This document shows positions 1-4,999 of a stretch of 6,189 bases of DNA, in pieces. The stretch covers positions 11,233-17,421 of the forward strand of contig DKAU01000038.1 in the NCBI GenBank assembly GCA_002450925.1, written 5' to 3'. Under the pieces are notes generated by a model. The model was not told the origin of the DNA. It saw only the letters and a program-made list of their open reading frames with translations, and made no database searches. Every line of letters begins with the position of its first letter. The first letter of the stretch is position 1. A program made the translations under genes and the position numbers. Source of the stretch: Thiobacillus sp. UBA6918. GTDB taxonomy: Bacteria; Pseudomonadota; Gammaproteobacteria; Burkholderiales; Thiobacillaceae.

Positions 1-489
1 AACATAATCTGCGCCAACCAACACATCCACACCGGAATAAAAATGAGGATGCATGAGCATCAACTTTGTTTTTTCGTATCGGCCACCAGCCAGCGCCTTG
101 AGTACCGGCACCGCAGCCCTGTTAACCGCATATATGCTGAATCCGGCACTTCTTCTCCTTGCTAGATCGAAAATCGCCTGCATGTCCTCCGCCTTGATGC
201 CGTCCATGCTGCTGTGGGTTTGAGGAAGGAAAAGCGAAGCAGTCAGGTCAAATTGCCAGACCTCCGTTCCCTTTGCAGCCAGATCTCGCGCGGCTTGCAC
301 TTCTGCAGGCGCCAAACCACGCTCAGCCGCAAACCAAAGCAGCAAATCCTTGCCCTTGGCTGGATAACGGGAATAAACAATGGTTTCACCCGAGGGAAGC
401 TCAAGCTCAAACTCCTCCGCCAAAACAGCGGTAGCCAGCAACAAAGCAACAAGCGAAGCCAGAAAATTTCTCATGATTTTAATTTTCAT
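1..489 (-). CDS. Exported protein of unknown function, possibly degenerate alpha/beta-hydrolase-like (C-terminus cut by window edge)
   Basis: Open reading frame of 163 codons with no stop before the left edge. I chose ATG 489 because AGAGGA (501-506) lies 11 nt upstream. ATG 474, in frame and five codons later, has no Shine-Dalgarno; ATG 501 overlaps the Shine-Dalgarno. Residues 1-24 form a Sec signal peptide: basic start, hydrophobic core about 9-23, probable cleavage after VLA24. The mature part alternates strand-like and helix-like stretches: KDLLLWF (47-53), a helix about 60-73, TEVWQFDL (75-82), a helix about 100-113, FSIYAV (117-122), a helix about 125-134, KLMLMHP (142-148). This resembles the start of an alpha/beta hydrolase, but where a G-x-S-x-G nucleophile elbow would fall there is A-V-N-R-A (121-125), so a serine-hydrolase active site is not evident. 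It lies 50 nt downstream of moaC on the same strand and is probably co-transcribed. The reading frame is well supported; the fold and function are tentative, and I do not recognise the family. Confidence 0.8.
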   Translation of the reverse strand, partial: MKIKIMRNFLASLVALLLATAVLAEEFELELPSGETIVYSRYPAKGKDLLLWFAAERGLAPAEVQAARDLAAKGTEVWQFDLTASLFLPQTHSSMDGIKAEDMQAIFDLARRRSAGFSIYAVNRAAVPVLKALAGGRYEKTKLMLMHPHFYSGVDVLVGADYV

Positions 490-539
490 CGGCCAACCCA
501 TCCTCTGTAAGGGCACATTTGTACCCAGCACAAGCGTTA

Positions 540-1019
540 TTAAGGGGCCATCCACGTGCCGGATTTCCCACCTTCCTTGCTGAGAAGCCGTACATTATCA
601 ATCACCATTCCACGGTCCATTGCCTTGCACATATCGTATATCGTCAACAGACCAACGCTTACCGCAGTTAGCGCTTCCATTTCGACCCCGGTTTTACCCG
701 TAGTTTCAACGCTTGCTACACAACGAATGCAATTTTTATCCGTATCAAGGCCAAACTCGATCGCCAGCGATGTCAGAGCCAGGGGATGACAAAGCGGAAT
801 CAGTTCGGCCGTGCGTTTTGCAGCCTGGATGGCAGCCACCCGGGCGATGCCCAGTACGTCACCCTTTTTGGCACCGCCTCCAGCAATCATCTCAAGGGTT
901 TCCCTGTTCATGCGAATCACGCCTTCGGCTACCGCCTTTCGGGCAGTATCGGGCTTTGCGCCAACATCCACCATGACTGCACGGCCCTTGTCGTCAAAAT
1001 GTGTAAAACCGCCGCCCAT
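540..1019 (-). CDS. moaC: MoaC, cyclic pyranopterin monophosphate synthase
   Basis: Cytoplasmic enzyme of molybdenum cofactor synthesis. It converts the cyclic GTP intermediate made by MoaA (3',8-cyclo-7,8-dihydro-GTP) into cyclic pyranopterin monophosphate. The 159-residue product matches the usual family length. Visible signature blocks are HFDDKGRAVMVDV (7-19), KKGDVLGIARVAAIQAAKRT (51-70), LIPLCHPL (73-80), TGKTGVEMEALTAVSVGLLT (107-126) and YDMCKAM (128-134). By comparison with E. coli MoaC, the expected active-site residues are all present: K52, H78, E113, E115, D129 and K132. ATG 1019 is preferred over ATG 1058 because it places the conserved T-H-F-D near the N-terminus, as in the family, and has GGAG 7 nt upstream. 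The longer form adds 13 residues that do not look family-like. It is divergent from the M48 protease and upstream of the unknown exported protein. Stop TAA is at 542-540. Confidence 0.96.
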   Translation of the reverse strand: MGGGFTHFDDKGRAVMVDVGAKPDTARKAVAEGVIRMNRETLEMIAGGGAKKGDVLGIARVAAIQAAKRTAELIPLCHPLALTSLAIEFGLDTDKNCIRCVASVETTGKTGVEMEALTAVSVGLLTIYDMCKAMDRGMVIDNVRLLSKEGGKSGTWMAP

Positions 1020-1026
1020 TGGTAAA

Positions 1027-1030
1027 CTCC
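1027..1030 (-). promoter_or_regulatory. Ribosome binding site that decides the moaC start
   Basis: On the - strand the sequence reads GGAG with 7 nt before ATG 1019. The alternative ATG at 1058 has no comparable purine-rich site upstream. This supports the 159-residue MoaC. Confidence 0.65.
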
Positions 1031-1067
1031 GCACTGAACTCTTTGTGAACCAAGCCATCTTAGCATC

Positions 1068-2495
1068 GTGAGAAAAATATCGGCCCTGTTACTCAGCCTC
1101 CTTATGGCCATGCCTCAAGCCATGGCGAACCAGTTGCCAGACCTGGGCGAGTCCTCCAGACAGTACCTGACAGACAAGCAGGAAAAAGACATTGCGCGCT
1201 CCATCATGCGCGACATCTATTCAAGTCACCAATTCCTTGCAGACGCCGAGGTCGAAGCCTATCTGAACAAACTCGGTTCCCGGCTGGTCTCGGAAAGCAG
1301 CGCCAGCGGCCGCAACCTGACTTTATTCGTCTTGCGCGATCCTTCGATCAATGCATTTGCATTGCCCGGCGGATATATTGGCGTCCATACCGGGTTGATT
1401 CAATCTGCCGAGAACGAATCCGAACTGGCTGGAGTCCTGGCTCACGAGGTTGCCCACGTCAGCCAGGAACACCTTTCCAGAATGATTGCCCAGCAGGAAC
1501 GCAATTACCTGCCAACGCTCGCGGCCCTGGCCATTGCCGTACTGGCCGCAAGATCAAATGCCAATGTCGGATCAGCTGCCATCGCCACTGCCCAGGCCGC
1601 CAGCATCCAGAGTCAGCTCAACTTCACCCGTGAGCACGAAAGCGAAGCTGATCGCATTGGCCTGGACATTCTCGTCAGTGCCGGTTTTGACCCACGCGGA
1701 CTATCCAGTTTTTTCAACAAGCTTGAACGAACCAACCGCCTGTACGACAACAATGCACCGGATTACTTGCGTACCCACCCCTTGAATAGTCAGCGGATCG
1801 CGGACATGGATGGGCGTGTCGAGCACTTGCCTTACAAGCAGGTTCGCGATTCGAACGAATTTCACCTGGTACGCGCCAGGCTTGTAGCAATGGAAGACAG
1901 CCCGGAAGCAGCTGTCGAACGCTTTAAGGATCAGATCCGCCAGAAAAAAACCCCCCTCGAGGCGGCGAGTCACTATGGACTGGCTTTGGCGCTCGCACGC
2001 CAGAACAAATACACCGAAGCAGAGAAAGAAGTGGCGCTTGCAATCAAGTCAGTCGATTCCCCAATGCTTCTTAGCCTCCGGGCCGAACTAACAGCCCAGG
2101 CAGGCAATTCTGCGCAATCCTTGAACCTCTTCCAATTAGCCCTTGGTCGTTACCCACAACACAAACCACTTGTTTATGGGTACGGATTGAACCTGATCCT
2201 TGCTGGAAAATCCCGGGAAGCGCTTTCTTTCGTATCCGCTCAAACCAATTTGTGGCCCGACGATTCACGCCTATGGAAACTTCTTGCACGCGCAAACGCT
2301 GCACTCGGTCACAAACTTGCCAGTCACGCTGCCGAAGCAGAAGCCATGGCGGCCGAGGGCAATATTCCCGCTGCGCTCGAACAAATCAACCTGGGCATCA
2401 AGGCTGGTGACGGAAATTTCTACGATCTCTCTGCTGCAGAAGCACGCCGTCGCGAATGGCAGGAAACCCTGTCCAGCGATAATGGTAAAAAATAG
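1068..2495 (+). CDS. bepA: Periplasmic M48-family zinc metalloprotease with TPR-like C-terminus (BepA/YfgC type)
   Basis: Product of 475 residues; E. coli BepA has 487. Residues 1-20 form a Sec signal peptide ending AMA|NQ. The M48 catalytic domain spans about 30-255. The zinc site HEVAH is at 126-130, with H126 and H130 as ligands and E127 catalytic. ESEAD (191-195) matches the ExxAD third-ligand motif, giving E191. THPLNSQRI (236-244) carries H237, at the place of the regulatory fourth-ligand histidine ('His switch') described for E. coli BepA. A hydrophobic, Ala-rich segment (148-182) sits between the two zinc motifs. From about 265 onward the sequence is helical, with repeated A/L/Y spacing typical of tetratricopeptide repeats. 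The family degrades stalled outer-membrane proteins such as LptD and assists BAM; that role is inferred here. The start is GTG: an in-frame TGA at 1035-1037 closes the frame upstream, and internal ATG codons would destroy the signal peptide. No clear Shine-Dalgarno is seen. It is not obviously linked to sulfur oxidation. Confidence 0.93.
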   Translation: MRKISALLLSLLMAMPQAMANQLPDLGESSRQYLTDKQEKDIARSIMRDIYSSHQFLADAEVEAYLNKLGSRLVSESSASGRNLTLFVLRDPSINAFALPGGYIGVHTGLIQSAENESELAGVLAHEVAHVSQEHLSRMIAQQERNYLPTLAALAIAVLAARSNANVGSAAIATAQAASIQSQLNFTREHESEADRIGLDILVSAGFDPRGLSSFFNKLERTNRLYDNNAPDYLRTHPLNSQRIADMDGRVEHLPYKQVRDSNEFHLVRARLVAMEDSPEAAVERFKDQIRQKKTPLEAASHYGLALALARQNKYTEAEKEVALAIKSVDSPMLLSLRAELTAQAGNSAQSLNLFQLALGRYPQHKPLVYGYGLNLILAGKSREALSFVSAQTNLWPDDSRLWKLLARANAALGHKLASHAAEAEAMAAEGNIPAALEQINLGIKAGDGNFYDLSAAEARRREWQETLSSDNGKK

Positions 2496-2623
2496 CCACG
2501 TATAAAAAACAGGCACCATCTAGTAGTAATCTACTTGAGCAAAATGCCGGGAAAATTGGTCTTTATACTTGCATAGGCAAAACATCCTGCTCTATGCTTG
2601 TCACATCCCCAAAGGATGAACGG

Positions 2624-2651
2624 TTGCCAGATAAGGATTTCCGCATATTCT
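2624..2651 (+). promoter_or_regulatory. Candidate sigma70-type promoter of the sox cluster
   Basis: TTGCCA (2624-2629, 5 of 6 to TTGACA) is separated by 16 nt from TATTCT (2646-2651, 4 of 6 to TATAAT). Transcription would begin near 2658, giving a leader of about 42 nt before soxX. It is the best match in the 204-nt bepA-soxX gap. A weaker alternative is TTGCAT (2569-2574), 18 nt, TATGCT (2593-2598). Both elements of the main candidate overlap the arms of an inverted repeat, so regulator binding could block or remodel it. Not tested. Confidence 0.5.
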
Positions 2652-2656
2652 GGCAA
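2624..2656. repeat. Perfect 8-bp inverted repeat upstream of soxX, candidate operator
   Basis: TTGCCAGA (2624-2631) and TCTGGCAA (2649-2656) are exact reverse complements separated by 17 nt, with arm centres 25 bp apart. No T run follows, so it does not look like a terminator. One arm covers the candidate -35 and the other overlaps the candidate -10, the layout expected of an operator. A second, shorter dyad, CATCC/GGATG (2604-2608 and 2614-2618), lies just upstream. No regulator gene is visible in the window. Confidence 0.5.
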
Positions 2657-2699
2657 CATGTTTAACTCTCTCAACAGCTAACATTAACGGAGGACGACA

Positions 2700-3077
2700 A
2701 TGCGGAAATTCAAACTGGCAGTAGTTGCAAGCGTGGCTGGCATGATGCTTACGATGGGTAGCGTGCAGGTTCAGGCTGCCGATCAACAACAAGCAAAGAA
2801 GCCGCCAACGGGCAAGGATCTCGCTTATGACCGCAAGAAAGGCAACTGCCTGGCTTGCCATGGCATGCCTAGCCAAGCTGACGCACAGTCCACTGGTCTT
2901 TACGGGCCGCCGCTCATCGCCATGAGCGCACGTTACCCCGACAAGGCCAAGCTGCGCGCACAGATTGCTGACGCAACCGCAGCCAACCCCAACACGTCGA
3001 TGCCCCCCTTTGAAAAGCACAACATTCTGTCGGGCAAGGAAATCGACATGATCACTGACTTCGTCTACGGTCTGTAA
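2700..3077 (+). CDS. soxX: SoxX, monoheme c-type cytochrome subunit of the SoxAX complex
   Basis: Periplasmic electron-transfer subunit that pairs with SoxA. SoxAX oxidatively joins thiosulfate to the SoxY cysteine, and SoxX passes the electrons to a small cytochrome c. The 125-residue product has a Sec signal peptide with cleavage near VQA26. A single haem-binding motif C50-L-A-C-H54 sits in G-N-C-L-A-C-H-G. The conserved block GLYGPPL (66-72) is present, and M101 in T-S-M-P-P-F is the likely distal Met ligand. It is a compact SoxX with only one haem site. GGAGG (2689-2693) is 6 nt before ATG 2700. It is first in the cluster and 23 nt ahead of soxY. The candidate promoter and dyad lie just upstream. 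Confidence 0.95.
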   Translation: MRKFKLAVVASVAGMMLTMGSVQVQAADQQQAKKPPTGKDLAYDRKKGNCLACHGMPSQADAQSTGLYGPPLIAMSARYPDKAKLRAQIADATAANPNTSMPPFEKHNILSGKEIDMITDFVYGL

Positions 3078-3100
3078 ACAGATTATTTAGGAGAAAATGC

Positions 3101-3568
3101 ATGAACGCTTTGCGTAGAAACGTCCTCAAGGGCGCCACTGGCGCCGGTGCCGTGGCGGTTGCAGTTGCGGCTGGCCTGGTGACCCCCACTCGCGTGCTGG
3201 CAGTCAGCCCGCGTGATGCTTTTGATGCCAAAACCGTGGCTGACGCCATGAAAGGCATGGGTGTATCCAACCCGGCTGATTCCAAGGACATCGCCATCAA
3301 GGCCCCCGATATTGCCGAGAACGGTGCAGTAGTCCCCGTGGAAATCACCAGCAACATCGCCGGCACTTCCAGCATCGCCATTCTCGCCGAGAAAAACGCC
3401 CAGCCCCTGACTGCGGAGTTTGACTTCAGCGGCGGCGCTCAGGGTTATGTGTCCACTCGTATCAAGATGGGTGCTACTTCCATGGTTCGCGCGATTGTGT
3501 CGGCCGGCGGCAAGACCTACACGGCTGCCAAGGAAGTAAAAGTCACCATCGGTGGTTGCGGCGGTTAA
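3101..3568 (+). CDS. soxY: SoxY, sulfur-carrier subunit of SoxYZ
   Basis: Substrate-carrier protein of periplasmic thiosulfate oxidation. Intermediates stay covalently attached to its C-terminal cysteine while SoxAX, SoxB and, where present, SoxCD act on them. The 155-residue product ends I-G-G-C-G-G, the diagnostic swinging-arm motif, with C153 the only cysteine. The N-terminus carries a twin-arginine signal, R5-R6-N-V-L-K, a hydrophobic Ala/Val/Gly stretch (about 14-27) and probable cleavage after VLA34. The mature part is a beta-sandwich-type domain with the conserved D-I-A-E-N-G-A-V-V-P-V run at about 70-80. AGGAG (3089-3093) is 7 nt before ATG 3101. It is followed by soxZ after 52 nt with no terminator between them, as expected for obligate partners. 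Confidence 0.97.
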   Translation: MNALRRNVLKGATGAGAVAVAVAAGLVTPTRVLAVSPRDAFDAKTVADAMKGMGVSNPADSKDIAIKAPDIAENGAVVPVEITSNIAGTSSIAILAEKNAQPLTAEFDFSGGAQGYVSTRIKMGATSMVRAIVSAGGKTYTAAKEVKVTIGGCGG

Positions 3569-3620
3569 TTCACGTCAAACCAGCGAAACGATTTGATACA
3601 TATTCAGAAAGGAAGCAATA

Positions 3621-3935
3621 ATGGCTGATCCAATGAAAATCCGTGCCACCATGCAAGGTGACGTGGCCGACGTTAAAGTACTGATGAACCACCCCATGGA
3701 AACTGGTCTGCGCAAGGACTCCAAGACTGGTCAAAAAGTCCCTGCCCATTTCATTACCAATGTAAAAGCCACCATCAACGGCAACACCGTGCTGAATGGC
3801 GGCATGAGCGGTGGTGTGTCCAAGAACCCCTACCTGGGCTTCAAGGTCAAAGGCGCCAAATCAGGCGACAAGGTCGAGATATCCTGGGAAGACAACAAGG
3901 GTGACAAGCGCACTGACAGCGCCACGGTTAGCTGA
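3621..3935 (+). CDS. soxZ: SoxZ, SoxY partner protein
   Basis: Forms the SoxYZ heterodimer that carries sulfur intermediates. The 104-residue product has the usual family size and the conserved block M-N-H-P-M-E-T-G-L-R-K-D (22-33), followed by P-A-H-F-I (41-45) and the N-P-Y-L-G-F-K-V segment (69-76). There is no signal peptide and no cysteine; it is expected to be exported with SoxY through the Tat system as a folded complex (family knowledge). AAAGGA (3608-3613) is 7 nt before ATG 3621. Stop TGA is at 3933-3935. The last codons overlap a strong promoter-like sequence, so the soxZ 3' end may serve both as coding sequence and as promoter. Confidence 0.96.
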   Translation: MADPMKIRATMQGDVADVKVLMNHPMETGLRKDSKTGQKVPAHFITNVKATINGNTVLNGGMSGGVSKNPYLGFKVKGAKSGDKVEISWEDNKGDKRTDSATVS

Positions 3936-3942
3936 GTATAAT
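3913..3942 (+). promoter_or_regulatory. Near-consensus sigma70 promoter at the soxZ 3' end, likely for soxA
   Basis: CTGACA (3913-3918, 5 of 6) is 18 nt from TATAAT (3937-3942, 6 of 6), together 11 of 12 to consensus. It is the strongest promoter-like sequence I found in the window. The -35 lies inside soxZ coding sequence and the -10 begins one base after the soxZ stop. The predicted start, near 3949, falls just before an 11-bp hairpin. An RNA from here would have a leader of about 70 nt containing that hairpin near its 5' end, then soxA. Confidence 0.6.
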
Positions 3943-3951
3943 CGTATGGCC

Positions 3952-3982
3952 ACCTGCCGGAATGGAGATTCCGGCAGGTTTT
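3952..3982 (+). terminator. Strong hairpin with short T run between soxZ and soxA (partial terminator or mRNA-processing hairpin)
   Basis: ACCTGCCGGAA (3952-3962) pairs perfectly with TTCCGGCAGGT (3969-3979), giving an 11-bp GC-rich stem with a 6-nt loop TGGAGA. TTTT follows (3979-3982, the first T belonging to the stem). The stem is strong but the T run is short, so incomplete termination or a 3'-end stabilising role for soxXYZ mRNA is plausible. Only 38 nt separate it from soxA. Confidence 0.75.
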
Positions 3983-4020
3983 GAAATATCCCGCCTAAAT
4001 GTTTTTCCGGAGGAGATGAT

Positions 4021-4851
4021 ATGAAGAAAGTTATTCTGGGGATGATCGGCCTGAGTCTGTTGGGTGGCGCTGCCGTAACCATGGCTTCACCCGAGCAGGA
4101 TCGCCTTGACACGATCAAGTATTTCCAAACCAAGTATCCCAACGTAAAGATCGAAGACTATGTCTACGGCTCCCTTGCATTCGATCAGGACACGATGGAT
4201 CAATACAACGCCATCATGGAGTTCCCTCCCTTTGAAAGTGAAGTGGAGAAGGGCAAGAAGATGTGGGATACGCCCTTCAAGAATGGCAAGACCTACGCCA
4301 GTTGCATGCCCAATGGCGGCAAGAACATCGCCGGCAACTATCCCTACTTTGACGACAAGGCAGGCAAGGTTGTCACCTTCCAGGACGCACTCAACGCCTG
4401 CCGTGTTGCCAATGGTGAACAGGCTTACAACAACGGCGACATGAAAACCATGGGCTTGTTGCAAGCCTACGCGCGTACCTTGTCCGACGGCATGCTGTCC
4501 AACGTCAAGGTTGAAGGTGCCGGTGCATTGGCTGCCTACGATGACGGCAAGAAAACCTTCTACAGCCGCAAGGGTCAGCTGAACTTCGCTTGTGCGACCT
4601 GTCACGTGCAGAATGCCGGTACCCGTCTGCGTTCCGAACTGATTTCACCGGTAATCGGCCACACCGTTCATTGGCCCGTGTTCCGTGCTGGCGACAATCT
4701 GTTCACCATTCACCGCCGTTATGTGGGCTGCGTGAAATCGGTGCGCGGCATCTCTCCCAAGGAAGGTGATGTTAGCTGGAACAACCTGGAGTACTTCCAC
4801 TCCTACATGTCCAACGGACTGCCGCTGAAGGCTTCGGTCTTCCGCAAGTAA
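4021..4851 (+). CDS. soxA: SoxA, monoheme-type diheme-cytochrome-family subunit of SoxAX
   Basis: Catalytic subunit of the SoxAX cytochrome, an L-cysteine S-thiosulfotransferase, acting in the periplasm. The 276-residue product has a Sec signal (basic KK, hydrophobic core about 5-20, probable cleavage near M-A-S at 21-23). There is one CxxCH haem site, C191-A-T-C-H195. The active-site segment R-R-Y-V-G-C (232-237) provides C237, the cysteine haem ligand modified as persulfide in characterised SoxA, with R233 four residues before it as in the known Arg-x-x-x-Cys arrangement. The N-terminal haem site of diheme SoxA is absent: C95 in Y-A-S-C-M-P-N-G and C127 in L-N-A-C-R remain as isolated cysteines, probably a disulfide. 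GGAGG (4009-4013) is 7 nt before ATG 4021. The gene lies between a hairpin with its own upstream promoter and a clear terminator. Confidence 0.96.
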   Translation: MKKVILGMIGLSLLGGAAVTMASPEQDRLDTIKYFQTKYPNVKIEDYVYGSLAFDQDTMDQYNAIMEFPPFESEVEKGKKMWDTPFKNGKTYASCMPNGGKNIAGNYPYFDDKAGKVVTFQDALNACRVANGEQAYNNGDMKTMGLLQAYARTLSDGMLSNVKVEGAGALAAYDDGKKTFYSRKGQLNFACATCHVQNAGTRLRSELISPVIGHTVHWPVFRAGDNLFTIHRRYVGCVKSVRGISPKEGDVSWNNLEYFHSYMSNGLPLKASVFRK

Positions 4852-4871
4852 TCAGCCCGTTGCAGCAAGAG

Positions 4872-4897
4872 AGGCCTGGTCAACCCAGGCCTTTTTT
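4872..4897 (+). terminator. Intrinsic terminator after soxA
   Basis: AGGCCTGG (4872-4879) pairs perfectly with CCAGGCCT (4885-4892) around a 5-nt loop TCAAC and runs into six T (4892-4897). It begins 21 nt after the soxA stop. It is a textbook rho-independent terminator and implies that soxB is expressed by readthrough, by its own promoter, or both. Confidence 0.87.
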
Positions 4898-4903
4898 GTA
4901 TGT

Positions 4904-4913
4904 GCCATATGGC
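4904..4913. repeat. Perfect 10-bp palindrome GCCATATGGC between soxA and soxB
   Basis: The sequence is its own reverse complement and has no spacer. It lies 7 nt beyond the soxA terminator and 13 nt before the candidate soxB -35, where an activator or repressor could bind. Function is unproven, and a chance palindrome is possible. Confidence 0.3.
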
Positions 4914-4925
4914 CCATAGCTACTA

Positions 4926-4954
4926 TTTACCCAGAGCCCAGGCCATCCGAGAAT
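4926..4954 (+). promoter_or_regulatory. Candidate soxB promoter
   Basis: TTTACC (4926-4931, 4 of 6) and GAGAAT (4949-4954, 4 of 6) are 17 nt apart. Transcription would begin near 4961, about 40 nt before soxB. The elements are weak, so the main support is position: a strong terminator ends the upstream transcript and a 102-nt gap precedes soxB. Confidence 0.35.
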
Positions 4955-4985
4955 AAAACGTATGCCATTTATACAAATCTGTCCC

Positions 4986-4990
4986 AGGAG
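4986..4990 (+). promoter_or_regulatory. Ribosome binding site that decides the soxB start
   Basis: AGGAG is 9 nt before ATG 5000 and 12 nt before the second, in-frame ATG at 5003. The spacing favours ATG 5000, although the two products differ by only one methionine. Confidence 0.6.
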
Positions 4991-4999
4991 ACCCCAACC

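Noticed and set aside
511..526. Small hairpin between moaC and the unknown exported gene (- strand GGGTAC, AAAT loop, GTGCCC)
   Set aside because: Six pairs including a G-U pair, and no T run after it on the - strand. It is not a convincing terminator, so I keep the two genes as one likely transcript.
540..1019. moaC as a functional member of the sox locus, supplying cofactor to a SoxCD sulfite-dehydrogenase-type enzyme
   Set aside because: SoxC does use molybdenum cofactor, but soxCD is not seen, the M48 protease separates moaC from sox, and moaC points the other way. General housekeeping is a simpler explanation.
929..1111. Antisense or overlapping open frames over moaC, the protease gene, soxX, soxA and soxB
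   Set aside because: They lack Shine-Dalgarno sites, recognisable motifs and coding-like composition, and lie opposite or out of frame with genes having clear family signatures.
253..1144. TTGCCAGACCT at 253-263 and again at 1134-1144, sharing TTGCCAGA with the soxX dyad arm
   Set aside because: Both lie within coding sequence of unrelated genes, stand as single arms without a partner, and are best explained by chance.
2522..2535. AGTAG-TAAT-CTACT as a terminator for the M48 protease gene
   Set aside because: The stem is only 5 bp and AT-leaning, with no T run after it. I see no convincing terminator for this gene, so readthrough toward soxX is possible.
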